A DNA stretch of 64,000 nt from Candidatus Poribacteria bacterium (GCA_002709695.1 PAQF01000077.1:1-64000), one strand, 5' to 3'. Shown: positions 17,005 through 27,168, counted from the stretch's first letter. Numbers and translations are program-made. The notes: a model not told the origin generated them from the sequence alone.

Positions 17005-20000
17005 ACAATCTGCATTTTGCGGAGCCACAGTGGTTTCACTTATTTTGGGGAGTTGTGTCTTTGCTTTTTGTAATGATCTGGTTAGAGCGTCGTTTAGGCC
17101 GTGACCTTTCCACATTCATGCACCCAGTTTTACAATCGCGTTTGGTAAAGAATTCTCCACCAGTTAAAAGGTATTTACGTATTATCTTACTTTCTCTTTG
17201 CGGATGTTTCTTGATCCTGTCATTGATGCGACCTCAGTGGGGATTTCAATTTGTTGCTACACCGAGAGTAGGTGCAGAAATAATGGTTTGTCTAGACGTC
17301 TCCAAATCGATGTTGGCTGAAGATGTTGCTCCCAGTCGACTAGAACGAGCAAAAGCGGAGTTAACCGATCTTCTTACTTATTTAGATGGAGATCAAGTTG
17401 GTTTGATTGCTTTTGCTGGTCGCGCTTCCGTATTGTCACCGCTAACCCCAGATTTTGGGTTTTTAAGATTGGTTTTGGATCAAGCTGGTCCTCATACTAT
17501 TACACGTGGAGGAACTCGATTAGAGGAGCCAATTCGTAAAGCCATAGCAGGATTTGGGGATACCGCAGATATTTCAAGGTCTATTTTACTTATTACAGAT
17601 GGTGAAGATCACGATTCTTTCCCTGTTGCAGCTGCTAAAGATGCAGCAGAGAGAGGGGTTCGTATCCTCTCCATTGGATTTGGGGATGAAAATGGTAGTG
17701 AAATAATGATAACAGATCCGAAAACTGGTGCTCGGAGCATATTAAGGGATGATGATGGCAGGATTGTTGAGAGTCGTTTGGACGGCAGCTTGTTACGAGA
17801 AATCGCATTGTTAACAGAAGGTGCTTATATCCCGGCAGGTACCGGTGTGTTGGATCTTAAATCTATATTCGATACTCATATTGCAGGTTTAACTCGAGGG
17901 GAAATGGATGGACGGAGTAGGACTGTTCGGAACGATTCATTTCAGATCACTTTATTACTAGCGTTATTAAGTTTATTGGGTGCTGTTATTAGTACCATGG
18001 GTAGTCGACAAATGAGTTACAGTTCAGGAACTTCATTTCGTACACATAGAATAGTTAGACTCATAATTATATTACTATCACTTGTTTCAGTTGAAACCTT
18101 AGCACAACAAAATGAAAAAAAGCCAGTTGTGGTGTTTGATGAAACTACCTCTTCTTCTGATGAACCAGCGTACCTTGATATAAAGTCAAAGGAAAATGAT
18201 ATAAATTCGCAGGAAAAGGTTCCTAGAACCATTTATAATGAAGCCTTAAAAAAATTCGACACTAATTTATGGGATCAAGCTGATAGATTATTCAGAGAAG
18301 CTAGAAGCCATGCCGGTACCGATGGGACTGTACGATATAATGCTACTTACAACCTCGGCTGGGTAGAAGTCAAAAAATCCGACAGTATATTAGCAACCGA
18401 ACCCAAATCTGCTCTAGAATCTTTATATAAAGCTGCCAATTGGTTTAGGGAAGCTGTTACTTTAAGAGATGATATAAATGCTCGTCACAATTTGGAAATT
18501 GTTTTAAAACGCGCCATGATATTATCTGATTCTCTTATGGATGCTGAAAAAGGCGATTTGTTAAAGAGAGTCAATGAAATTATTGAAATGCAAAGGGGAT
18601 TTTTAGATATTGTTCGGAAGGAAGTAGATTTAGGGGAAACAGAAATGTATACAAATGAACAATCTCGACGAAAGCTTCGATCGTTGGCTATTCAACAATT
18701 GGATGTGCTATCAGAAAGCCAACAAATTACTAGTAATACGGTTCGTGAAGTCGATGGCCTGCGTGGGAAAAATGAGAGCGATCAAACTCCAGAGGATAAG
18801 ATGCGAGTTGCCCAGTTGGAAGGTTTTTTACATTATCTACATCGAGGTCAAGAGCGAATGGGCCAAGCTAGACGTCGCCTCCGAACTTCCCAAGTGGAAA
18901 GAGGGTATCGTCGTGCAGCAACTGCACTTACGGAGCTGAAACGAGGGCGGGATCAATTACTTGATCCGGTTGCACGTATTGATGTATTGTTAAGTGATAG
19001 TATGGAATTGGTTCAGCAAACGAGTATCAAGGCTGATGAAGGAGGAGAGTCCTCACTACAGTCAAATCAGGTTTTGCCGGTTTGGTTAACAGGAAAATAT
19101 CTAATAGATACCCAAACCAGTATGAGTGACCGTACACACGAACTTTTCCAAAGTTTAAGCGCAGGTTTGGAAAACCAGGCAAAACAAGAGATTCCAGAGG
19201 ATCCTAGACACCGGGAACTAGTTGAAAACTTACAAAATGCTGTACCATGGATTGGGAAATCCCATCAGAAATTTTCCGATGCAATTGTACAACTGGAAAG
19301 TTCTTATTATGAGAATGCCATCGGGTTACAAAATGAAGGCATTACTTTCTTGGCTAATGCCCGCGAAATATTTTTGGATTTACGTCAGCTGGTTGAATTG
19401 ATATACCAAGATCAAATGCGAATTCAGCAGTATTTGGATCCATCCACTAATTTAACAACTCGAGGGTTGAGCAAAGTCGAATTTACGCAGCAAATATTGG
19501 AATATATCCCTTTAATCCTAGTATTTCAAGATAAAAATATAGAAAGAGATCTTCGTTTAGAAGACTTAATAGAATCTGCTTTAAATCAAATCGATATCAC
19601 ACAAGAGCAAATGGACAAACAAGCTCAGAATCAGGGCAGGCAAAAATCATCTTCTGGCAAAAACCAAATTGGTAATGTGTCTCCGTTTCTGTCTCAATTA
19701 GATCAAGCCAATGAACTAGAAACAGAAAAAAAACGTTTGGAAGAAGCCCGAAGGTTGCAGAAAAAAATGTCGCAGCAATTTACAGACAATCGAAGACATT
19801 TGGCTAACCTTATTCGAAAGAAAAATGTGAATGCTATTTCTACTTCTTCATTGCGGCCAGTTAACTCTTTAGTAAATAAATCAATTAAAACAACAGAGCA
19901 ATTGCGCCGTCTTTTCTTTTCCTTAATAGAGCATCTTCGGGATACAATTCAGAAGCAAATAGAATTGGGAGATGAAACACAAAATGCTATTACCTTGGCA

Positions 20001-20486
20001 GAAACTGCTAGTAAAACCGAAACGGCTTCGCGCTTAGGCCCCTTATCGGCAAAACAAAGTTCTCTGTCCACAGTAACTGGCACTATAGCAGGCGCTTTAG
20101 CAAAACAATCAGAACATATGGCGCAACAATCAATCCAAAATTCAGGTCAAGATATCGACACAAAGCAGATTCTTGAAAAAATGCAGCAAGCAGGTCTTTT
20201 GGTCAGTGATGCAAAACTAAACATGGATGATGTAGTACATATGATGACGAGAGATGAAATCCCTGTTGACGGTATTGGTTCTCAACAACAGGCAGCCTCC
20301 AAGAACTTAATTCAGGCACTTGCCCTATTGGAACCTCCACAACAACAGGATCAGCAACAACAGGATCAGGGAAATTTAAGTCAGATGCTTCAGGGTGTAC
20401 GTGATCGTGAAGCACAACGTCGTCAAGATCAAGAAGAGAAACAAAAACGGAGTGCTGGTTATGAACCTGTGGAGAAAGATTGGTAA
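17001..20486 (+). CDS. Giant VWA-TPR-coiled-coil protein (BatB-BatC fusion)
   Basis: At 1161 residues this is far longer than an ordinary BatB (about 330). The first part is a complete BatB: two N-terminal helices, a VWA domain with MIDAS D99-V-S101-K-S103, and a helix near 315-337. Next comes a hydrophobic segment (about 350-370, IVRLIIILLSLVSVETLAQ) that looks like a former signal peptide. A TPR-like stretch follows (about 408-500, with YNEALKKFD and NATYNLGWVE). The remaining 600 or so residues are charged, heptad-rich helix ending in a glutamine-rich tail. This reads as a fusion of BatB with a secreted BatC-like protein. It overlaps batA by four bases and batD by seven. Confidence 0.85.
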   Translation: MNNLHFAEPQWFHLFWGVVSLLFVMIWLERRLGRDLSTFMHPVLQSRLVKNSPPVKRYLRIILLSLCGCFLILSLMRPQWGFQFVATPRVGAEIMVCLDVSKSMLAEDVAPSRLERAKAELTDLLTYLDGDQVGLIAFAGRASVLSPLTPDFGFLRLVLDQAGPHTITRGGTRLEEPIRKAIAGFGDTADISRSILLITDGEDHDSFPVAAAKDAAERGVRILSIGFGDENGSEIMITDPKTGARSILRDDDGRIVESRLDGSLLREIALLTEGAYIPAGTGVLDLKSIFDTHIAGLTRGEMDGRSRTVRNDSFQITLLLALLSLLGAVISTMGSRQMSYSSGTSFRTHRIVRLIIILLSLVSVETLAQQNEKKPVVVFDETTSSSDEPAYLDIKSKENDINSQEKVPRTIYNEALKKFDTNLWDQADRLFREARSHAGTDGTVRYNATYNLGWVEVKKSDSILATEPKSALESLYKAANWFREAVTLRDDINARHNLEIVLKRAMILSDSLMDAEKGDLLKRVNEIIEMQRGFLDIVRKEVDLGETEMYTNEQSRRKLRSLAIQQLDVLSESQQITSNTVREVDGLRGKNESDQTPEDKMRVAQLEGFLHYLHRGQERMGQARRRLRTSQVERGYRRAATALTELKRGRDQLLDPVARIDVLLSDSMELVQQTSIKADEGGESSLQSNQVLPVWLTGKYLIDTQTSMSDRTHELFQSLSAGLENQAKQEIPEDPRHRELVENLQNAVPWIGKSHQKFSDAIVQLESSYYENAIGLQNEGITFLANAREIFLDLRQLVELIYQDQMRIQQYLDPSTNLTTRGLSKVEFTQQILEYIPLILVFQDKNIERDLRLEDLIESALNQIDITQEQMDKQAQNQGRQKSSSGKNQIGNVSPFLSQLDQANELETEKKRLEEARRLQKKMSQQFTDNRRHLANLIRKKNVNAISTSSLRPVNSLVNKSIKTTEQLRRLFFSLIEHLRDTIQKQIELGDETQNAITLAETASKTETASRLGPLSAKQSSLSTVTGTIAGALAKQSEHMAQQSIQNSGQDIDTKQILEKMQQAGLLVSDAKLNMDDVVHMMTRDEIPVDGIGSQQQAASKNLIQALALLEPPQQQDQQQQDQGNLSQMLQGVRDREAQRRQDQEEKQKRSAGYEPVEKDW

Positions 20487-22291
20487 TGGAAAAGGCATAT
20501 AACCTGAAGTTTTTTACTATAATACTAGTTTTGCTGCTGGTGATATTACTTGATGTATCTAGTGTCCATGGTTGGACTCAATCAGCAAGTCTTCAAACAA
20601 CCCAACGCCCTCCATATTATTCAGGTGTTCCTTTGGAATTGCTGGTTGTTGCAGAAGGGTTCGATGAAACACCCCAGCCAAAGCTTGAATTTGAGCAGCC
20701 ATCAAATGTTTCTTTGGAACTTGTTGGAGTAAGTCCTAACGTCAGCTCCAACATCCAAATTATAAATGGTCGGATGACCCAGAGCCGAAGCGTAGTATTC
20801 AAATATCATCTCCGTTTTCTAGCAAAAAATGTGGGGAATTATCAAGTTGGGCCGTTCGTGGTTGTGCAAGGTAATACCCGAAAACGAGTAGCAGGAGCCA
20901 GAATTGACGTTGGAAAAGTACCAAGGGCTACTAATCAAAATATTAAGTTGATTTTGCCTCCAAGTGATCTTTATGTGGGCCAACGAATACCTATTAGTTT
21001 GGAATGGTGGGTAGAATCCAGCGGTGTCGAAAACCTGATTAATCAACAAGCTCAAGTACCTTTGTTTGATCGTCAGGACGATTTCCAGTTTTATGATGAA
21101 GATAAGCAGGAAGATAATACATTTTCTATATTACTTAATTCAGGACAACAGGCATTCCCAGCTAATGTCAGATCAGACCAGAAACAAAATAAAACGTACG
21201 TCGTGTGGAAGATCGATCGTATTATGGTACCTCTGAAGCCTGGAGAATTCGATATTGAGCCTGCTTCAGTAAATGTAGATGAAGGTTTACGTTGGCAACG
21301 CGATCTATTTGGTAGACGTACTGCAACTCAGTCTCGTAAATTAAGAGTTGATGGCAAGCATCTGAAATTCACGGTATTACCTGTACCAATGAAAGGTCGA
21401 CCTGCTAGTTTTGCTGGTGCCGTTGGTAAAGGTGTTGTTTTGGAGGTTAGCGCCGATCGATCGGTGGTACAAGTCGGAGACCCAATTAACGTAACACTGA
21501 TCTTGAAGGGAGGTGCCGAGGTTGAAAGTGCTTCATTGCCTTCAGTAGCAGATGATTTACCTGATACTGATTTTCGAATCCCTGAGGGTGAAATTGCGGG
21601 GGAATACATTGGTGATGGAAAACGTTTTGAATTGGTAATACGAGTTTTAAACGATGGAATCCGTGAGATTCCTCCCATTTCCTATTCGTGGTTTGATCCT
21701 AATCTGAAAGAATTTCAAACTACACGCTCACGTCCCATAGCTTTGTCAGTAAAAGCTGCGCAAATGGTTTCTGCACAAGACGTAGTGCGAGCCAAAGAAT
21801 TTGAGACAGCATCGGAAGAAAAAGAACTTGAAACCCAACAAGTTACAAAAGAAACACGACCTGCGTTCACCTTAAATAGAGCTGATTTATCCATTAACAA
21901 AGACATTGATTTGTTGACCCATTCATCCGGAAAATTCCTGGGAGGATGGATCCAACAAGGAATGTGTTATACTTTGGCCTTCATGTTTTTGGTCATGGCC
22001 CCATTAATTAAAAGGCGGGCAGATGTAGATCCTACAGTTGTCGGAAAATCAAAGGAATTGCAACTTCAAAGGGAAGCAATTTCAACTGCGGCTAGTCCAG
22101 GAGATCTAAGTGACGCACTTAGACGCATGGCGGTAGTTGCAGACGTCGTTTCTCGGAAGGAATATGAATCTGTTCTAGCTGAATGTGATGCGCTTGAATA
22201 TGCACCTAACGGTGCAAACTCGAAAATCGATACTAATGTTAGGAACCGAGCTCTAGCGTTAGCTGATGAAATGTTAGAAGGAATAATATAA
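20480..22291 (+). CDS. batD: BatD-family oxygen-tolerance protein
   Basis: The 603-residue protein has an N-terminal signal (FTIILVLLLVILLDVSSVHG) and a large periplasmic region of beta-sandwich repeats with BatD motifs such as GQRIPISLEWWV, YVVWKIDRIMVPLKPGEFDI and a later VQVGDPINVTLILKGGAEVE. One transmembrane helix follows near residue 490 (GMCYTLAFMFLVMAPLI), then a short helical cytoplasmic tail. It overlaps the preceding VWA gene by seven bases, so stoichiometric synthesis with the VWA proteins is likely. The role is inferred from family and operon. Confidence 0.85.
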   Translation: MVMEKAYNLKFFTIILVLLLVILLDVSSVHGWTQSASLQTTQRPPYYSGVPLELLVVAEGFDETPQPKLEFEQPSNVSLELVGVSPNVSSNIQIINGRMTQSRSVVFKYHLRFLAKNVGNYQVGPFVVVQGNTRKRVAGARIDVGKVPRATNQNIKLILPPSDLYVGQRIPISLEWWVESSGVENLINQQAQVPLFDRQDDFQFYDEDKQEDNTFSILLNSGQQAFPANVRSDQKQNKTYVVWKIDRIMVPLKPGEFDIEPASVNVDEGLRWQRDLFGRRTATQSRKLRVDGKHLKFTVLPVPMKGRPASFAGAVGKGVVLEVSADRSVVQVGDPINVTLILKGGAEVESASLPSVADDLPDTDFRIPEGEIAGEYIGDGKRFELVIRVLNDGIREIPPISYSWFDPNLKEFQTTRSRPIALSVKAAQMVSAQDVVRAKEFETASEEKELETQQVTKETRPAFTLNRADLSINKDIDLLTHSSGKFLGGWIQQGMCYTLAFMFLVMAPLIKRRADVDPTVVGKSKELQLQREAISTAASPGDLSDALRRMAVVADVVSRKEYESVLAECDALEYAPNGANSKIDTNVRNRALALADEMLEGII

Positions 22292-22360
22292 TAAAGCGAA
22301 AACTAAATTCTTTCGAATAACATACTTCCATTCTCAAATAAAGTTTTGGAATAGTCATAA

Positions 22361-23206
22361 ATGAACAATAAAAGCGACATTAGTATAAAAACTTCCGAAT
22401 GCCTGAAATATCTCATAATATCCTCCATAATGGTTTTCTTTATTGAGTTCCAGGTGGAGGCGTCAGGTTCTCTTGAAGACAAAATCAAACAGGCATTTAC
22501 GGCTTATTCTCAAGCACAGCAGGCAACGAAAAGAGAAGCTCGCATGGAAAATTTCCAGAGGGCACAGTACCTCTTCGCTCTGGTGTCTAAGCAAGGAATT
22601 GAAGCTGCCGCACTTTATACCAATATTGGCACAGCTGCTTTGCAAGCGGAAAACCTGGGGGATGCAGTATTGGCTTTTCGGAGAGCACTGGAAATCGACC
22701 CTGATTATCCTCAAGCTTTACAAAACCTGAAACAGGCACGCGAACTTCTTCCCGCTTGGGTGCCTAAGCCTATTGAAGATAGCACTTTGGACAGTTTTTT
22801 CTCGTGGCAAAGGTCGTTATCCACGGCTGAGCAGTCTGGTCTTGCTGCATTATTATTCCTACTTTGTTCCATTGGATTTGCCATATCAATCCGTTGGGAG
22901 CTGATTCTAGCAAGAAACTTAGCCTTTTTACCTTTGTTGTTATGGATGGTATTTGTTGTGTCTTATATAATTGACATTACTACGAATGAGGGTCGAGATG
23001 CGGTGATAATCGTTGACGATACAATTGCAAGGGTTTCAGATTCCGCCAATGCCCCGCAGCGATTCTCCCAACCAATGTCAGCAGGAATGGAAGTCAAAGT
23101 GTTAGAAGTACGAAATGACTCCAATTGGGCCCATGTAAGTTTGTTTAATGGTAGAGATGCTTGGGTTAATTTTGCTAGCTTAGCCTACGTGGATGCCCCT
23201 AATTGA
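22361..23206 (+). CDS. TPR plus SH3-like membrane protein (BatE-type)
   Basis: The 281-residue protein has an N-terminal hydrophobic signal/anchor (ISSIMVFFIEFQVEA), a TPR region with LYTNIGTAALQAENLGDAVL and LEIDPDYPQA, two central transmembrane helices (about 163-180 and 187-205) and a C-terminal bacterial SH3-like domain (VSDSANAPQRFSQPM ... WAHVSLFNGRDAWVNF). This is the BatE architecture, and it is the last gene of the Bat operon, 69 bases after batD. The start at 22361 has no strong ribosome binding site; a later in-frame ATG exists inside the signal segment. Confidence 0.8.
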   Translation: MNNKSDISIKTSECLKYLIISSIMVFFIEFQVEASGSLEDKIKQAFTAYSQAQQATKREARMENFQRAQYLFALVSKQGIEAAALYTNIGTAALQAENLGDAVLAFRRALEIDPDYPQALQNLKQARELLPAWVPKPIEDSTLDSFFSWQRSLSTAEQSGLAALLFLLCSIGFAISIRWELILARNLAFLPLLLWMVFVVSYIIDITTNEGRDAVIIVDDTIARVSDSANAPQRFSQPMSAGMEVKVLEVRNDSNWAHVSLFNGRDAWVNFASLAYVDAPN

Positions 23207-23210
23207 TAAA

Positions 23211-23256
23211 AGAAGGATTAAGCTAGCCTAAGTCAAGCATCTTCTAGAGTTTTTTA
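23211..23256 (+). terminator. Possible terminator of the Bat operon
   Basis: AGAAG-G-AT (23211-23218) can pair with ATCTTCT (23239-23245) with one bulged G, and a T-rich run follows at about 23250-23258. The stem is short and the loop long, so this is only a candidate. Confidence 0.35.
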
Positions 23257-23476
23257 TTTGAATAGTACTCAATAACAAAGATCGGAAAAACTGGAGTTTT
23301 CTTTTGTGTGTTTCCTGCAAGCGCTGATTGCATTTTTGCCTGAGAATGAATAGGTATTTAACTGGATGGTTGGGATTCGATGATCCAAAGTAAAAACACA
23401 CTGAAAACCGTAAAAAAAATTCAAGTGTGTGGAAGAATGAAGTAATGCTTTAGCACATTTGGGAGAATCACATTCT

Positions 23477-24098
23477 ATGGTTAATTCATCAGCACGTTGT
23501 AAAGATCAACTTCAATTATTAACATCAGAGAATCTAGGAATTCCTGTTGCCAAACTTGATCAAAGTCTACATTTCCAGTTTTTACATAATCCCTTTGATG
23601 GTAGCTAATGACATTGGAGTAGGATAACAGACGAAACTACACCATTTTTCGCATCGTTGATGGAAGGTGTTAGTTTCTTGCCCCAGCGCAACAGATTTGT
23701 GGAGAGGATGTACGTGGAATTGGTATAGATGCGCACCGATACGATACACAGGTAATACCGAATAGCATTCTAATACAGTGTATCCTCAACAGACAACTTT
23801 GAAACATATTGTTTACTAGTTATAGCTGGAACTGGAGAGCTCTGTGTGATTCTAGGATCTCATCTCCCGCCAAGCAATAAACACTGTATCAGGATACGTC
23901 ATTGTTTTTGATATACACACATGGCACGCGTCCTACGGGGGTAGTCAAAATCGGCGTGTGTACAACCTGGACTACTTTCAAAACCCAAATGTTGCCGGCG
24001 AAATTGAATTACCTCGGCAACTTGGTAGATCCCATGCTAGTTTCATCAATCACCTCGACACTAAGTGCAAATTTAACTACTCTAGAAACTGGATATAA
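23477..24098 (+). pseudogene. Decayed phytanoyl-CoA dioxygenase (PhyH) family gene
   Basis: The C-terminal half is readable from about 23892 to the TAA at 24096-24098: GYVIVFDIHTWHASYGGS, then NRRVYNLDYFQNPN, matching the distal iron-ligand histidine and arginine region of PhyH-like oxygenases. About 20 codons earlier, in another frame, TGELCVILGSHLPPSN matches the GALRVIPGSH motif. Further upstream GEDVRGIGIDAHRYDTQ resembles the segment before the HxD motif, but the HxD itself is not found and several stops intervene. The stretch from ATG 23477 to about 23610 is not clearly homologous, so the 5' limit is uncertain. At least two frameshifts and several stops make it non-functional. Confidence 0.7.
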
Positions 24099-24536
24099 AA
24101 CCCGTACCAAAGTACAATCTGCTAATGCTGAATAGACGAGTTCAACGAAACAGGCTACTTTGATCAACCTAGGGTTGTGGAGCTATAATTCAGCATTCTC
24201 TCAGAGATTGTGGTCTGTTTTAACCGTACAATTTCTGTAATGCAGTTCTGTTTGCCTGGCATTTTTCTTAAAGCAAGATGTCTTGTCAATTACCGTTTGA
24301 TTGACTACTATAAACATCTTGGTTGTTTTGGACAAATGTGACGGATTTTTTTGCTATCCCTGCGTTCGAATGAACAGCAAAGCTCATTTTTAAGCCTATC
24401 AGTCCCAAATTATGTGTGTAATGAATATTTGTTGAGATAAAACAGGGGCAATTCAGCTATTTAAAAATTGAATAAAAAAAACAAGAAACTTGGGTGTTTT
24501 CTCCGTAATCTCGACGCCATTTGATTTTGCAAGAAC
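24099..24536. other. Non-coding spacer between two PhyH loci
   Basis: No frame with coding character is seen. The region is the 3' flank of both the pseudogene and the leftward PhyH gene. On the minus strand CAAG-TTT-CTTG followed by eight T (about 24490-24474) might act as a weak terminator for the intact PhyH gene. Confidence 0.45.
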
Positions 24537-25430
24537 CTAATAGGTTGCTAGAAATGTCTCTGTCCATTTGGGATGGTAGTTACTTTCAAACAACCAGTCG
24601 AAAGTATCTGGCACGATGTGAGTGCGATCTGGCCGAAGTTTACTACGTAATCTTGGGAAAAAATCCATTACCGCATCGCGTTGATTCTTTGGAAGTCCAC
24701 AGGATACTCCTGTGGCTACCCAAGATGTTCCCATTGCCTTGCGGGGAACATCGTCCTCATTCATCCATGCAGAGTGCAATCCAGCACTACAAAGTATCAA
24801 GATTTGGCCTCGGTGGGCCACAGCAGGGCTTGGATCCTGTTGTATCCAAGGGGTGCTATTGTACATATCTGGTATGTATTCTGGAAATGCAGGGGTATTT
24901 TTCGAAACCGGAGCCGGCCGCAGACCGTGTACCCGAGGCAGTTGGGCTTTGTGGTCCGGTTGAAGTATCCGACTCCAGTGTTCCATGATGTGACGATGAC
25001 TACCAGGTAGTATGCGCATTGCACCACGATGGGCTGGTACGTCGTTGAGCCAGAACCACAGCTCAGCACGCATCCGGCGAGGCGTTGCTTCGAAGTCTTC
25101 TAGCGTTGCTTGAATGTCTATGTGGCATCCATTTGCCCATTGATCTCGGTTACTTGCGTATGGTGGATTGGTTGGTGGACGTTCATGCGGTGCTAGACCC
25201 CACCAAAGGTGCACCGTATTAGCACGAAGCAGTTTTTTAGCGACTTCTTCGAAGTATGGGTGTTGAATAACTTCAATATAATCTGGATCTTCGTATGGCT
25301 CATGTCCGCTTTGCTTTAGCCTATCCCATGCTGCCTCCGCACGGTCTAACTGATCCGTTGTAAATGGACTGTCTATAGTTACCGCCCCGTGTTTTTCATA
25401 TTGTGCTAATTGTGTGTCAGTAAACATCAT
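24537..25430 (-). CDS. Phytanoyl-CoA dioxygenase family protein
   Basis: The 297-residue Fe(II)/2-oxoglutarate oxygenase has the iron ligands in NGCHIDIQ (H103, D105) and SAGLHSAW (H219), with R230 as a candidate 2-oxoglutarate anchor. AMRILPGSHR is the conserved strand before the distal ligand. A frame exists further upstream to 25475, but GGGAG lies six bases before the ATG at 25430, which decides the start. Such proteins hydroxylate diverse small molecules; the substrate is not predictable. It lies alone, beside a decayed gene of the same family on the other strand. Confidence 0.88.
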   Translation of the reverse strand: MMFTDTQLAQYEKHGAVTIDSPFTTDQLDRAEAAWDRLKQSGHEPYEDPDYIEVIQHPYFEEVAKKLLRANTVHLWWGLAPHERPPTNPPYASNRDQWANGCHIDIQATLEDFEATPRRMRAELWFWLNDVPAHRGAMRILPGSHRHIMEHWSRILQPDHKAQLPRVHGLRPAPVSKNTPAFPEYIPDMYNSTPWIQQDPSPAVAHRGQILILCSAGLHSAWMNEDDVPRKAMGTSWVATGVSCGLPKNQRDAVMDFFPRLRSKLRPDRTHIVPDTFDWLFESNYHPKWTETFLATY

Positions 25431-25656
25431 GAAAAATCTCCCTTTGATTATTCTTACTTTAATGGGTTTGGTCAACTAATAATAAGAAATCCAGAAATTT
25501 AATAAGGACCTTATTAACAGCAGATTGAACTGGAATTCAACTCGAGTTCCTATTGTGAATTGATTATTTGTAACAAGCAATTCTTTTTATTTTATTAAAT
25601 CTTGCAATCTCGAAAAAAATAAGAATTCGATTAAATGAGGAAAAACATTTCCTAAA

Positions 25657-27168
25657 TTAGACAAGGTCTAATTCTATAATCGCCTGAATTCCACTATCTA
25701 GTGCTTCAAAAAGCAATGGTAAGCGGCTGTTATCGACGCCAGCGTAAACTATGTTTGGCTCCGATCGGACAAGGTTTTTATCATTAAATAGATAACCGAT
25801 TTTTGGAATAGGCATTGCATGCCCCATCACCTTAAGAAAAACTTTTTCAACTTGACTGGAGATATCTTGATTAAAATACATGCAAATTTTTTCCACAGTA
25901 TCCGCAACAATTTCCTGAGCTCGATCAGTGATAGAATTCAAAAGAATTCTTTGTGTGGAATCAAAACAATAATAGGCGGTGAATACTCTGTAGTTCTCCT
26001 TTATTCGTATTTGTGAAGCATTATCCACGAAACCCATAAAGTGCGGGTCTCCCATGAGAAACTCGTTTTGCCAAAACGAATCTGATTTGACTTTATCGTT
26101 CAAGACAAAATTTATGATTAACCATGGAGCATATTCATTGTCCTTAAAAAGATAACCATCTGGTGGGAAGACGTATTTCAATGCGTGCTTTTGCCCAGCA
26201 TAAATGATCTTTTTAGCTCGATAAACATCAACCGCTCTCTGTTTGATGTTTATAACTTGTACCTCAAAGGCTTCACCTATTTTCTTGATACTTCGGACTA
26301 GATGACTTGTCTTAATATTTTCTTTTGGTAATGTATTTACCATTTTGTTTATGAAATAATAATTTCCTTCTGGAGGGGAGAACAAGCTAACATCCTTAGT
26401 ATAGTAAGGGCGGCACATATAGTAGTGAATTCCAGCTAAAGCCGAAACCTTTTGGGCCTCAGCCCCATAGTCGTCTTTCATCTGGTAGTCGATTCCCCTC
26501 TTAAAATCAGAGGGTAGTGCAAGAGATTTTTGTAGGAATGTAGTAAAACTAATTTCGTTTAATGACCATAATTTTTTGTTGATGAGACGAGTGGGTAGTT
26601 TCATCTCTGGTAAGTAAGGGGACAATAATTTGAGAAAATCATTTTTCAAATTATTAGAGGGTAAGACTTGTTCTTTGAATCCATTCTCAGTTAGGGTTCT
26701 GCTTTCAACCTGAGTTGGGATAAGATATTGGCTATCGACAAAATCCCATAGCCCAATATGGCTATCGTAGAATATTACGCCTAGGTCTTTTAAAAACCGC
26801 AAAGTTTCCTGTCCATAGTATTCGGGATATGCCAAATCATAATGTGCTCCCTGAGAGAAAATTTCCCCTGCATAAGCTTGGCGACTTGAACTCCCTCCGA
26901 GATTCTCTGATAATTCACACAAAACAAAATCTCGGTTACGTATTTGGCAAGCTGATGATAACCCTGCTATTCCACCACCAACAATAAGATAATCTGTCGA
27001 AAAAATATTCCTTGTAGGAAAGGATGTGCTTTCAAAGAGCAGGTGCCCTATACTCATATCAGATCTGATTGATATATCATAGGTTTTGAAGTTTGTAGGA
27101 TCGCACGATTGCGTCAGAATTCCGGTTAAGGAAAGAGAAGAAAGCTTGATAAAGGATCGGCGATTCAT
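25657..27168 (-). CDS. FAD-dependent oxidoreductase with Tat/lipoprotein signal
   Basis: The 503-residue protein begins MNRRSFIKLSSLSLTG, a twin-arginine signal, followed at once by a lipobox-like LTQSC. Folded export and lipidation on the periplasmic side are therefore likely. A Rossmann FAD-binding motif follows (DYLIVGGGIAGLSSA, residues 59-73), with an ENLGGSS segment about 25 residues later, as in amine-oxidase and protoporphyrinogen-oxidase-type flavoproteins. Near the C-terminus NIVYAGVDNS contacts FAD in this family. It starts 13 bases after the glycerophosphodiesterase stop and is probably co-transcribed with it. The substrate is unknown. Confidence 0.85.
   Translation of the reverse strand: MNRRSFIKLSSLSLTGILTQSCDPTNFKTYDISIRSDMSIGHLLFESTSFPTRNIFSTDYLIVGGGIAGLSSACQIRNRDFVLCELSENLGGSSSRQAYAGEIFSQGAHYDLAYPEYYGQETLRFLKDLGVIFYDSHIGLWDFVDSQYLIPTQVESRTLTENGFKEQVLPSNNLKNDFLKLLSPYLPEMKLPTRLINKKLWSLNEISFTTFLQKSLALPSDFKRGIDYQMKDDYGAEAQKVSALAGIHYYMCRPYYTKDVSLFSPPEGNYYFINKMVNTLPKENIKTSHLVRSIKKIGEAFEVQVINIKQRAVDVYRAKKIIYAGQKHALKYVFPPDGYLFKDNEYAPWLIINFVLNDKVKSDSFWQNEFLMGDPHFMGFVDNASQIRIKENYRVFTAYYCFDSTQRILLNSITDRAQEIVADTVEKICMYFNQDISSQVEKVFLKVMGHAMPIPKIGYLFNDKNLVRSEPNIVYAGVDNSRLPLLFEALDSGIQAIIELDLV

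Noticed and set aside
23902-24135. Small open frame (77 codons) on the plus strand
   Set aside because: Its translation shows no family, while the neighbouring frame over the same bases has a clear PhyH block (WHASYGGS). It is a shadow over a pseudogene.
24521-24988. Plus-strand open frame over the PhyH gene
   Set aside because: The minus-strand frame has iron-ligand motifs and a good ribosome binding site; the plus-strand translation has none.
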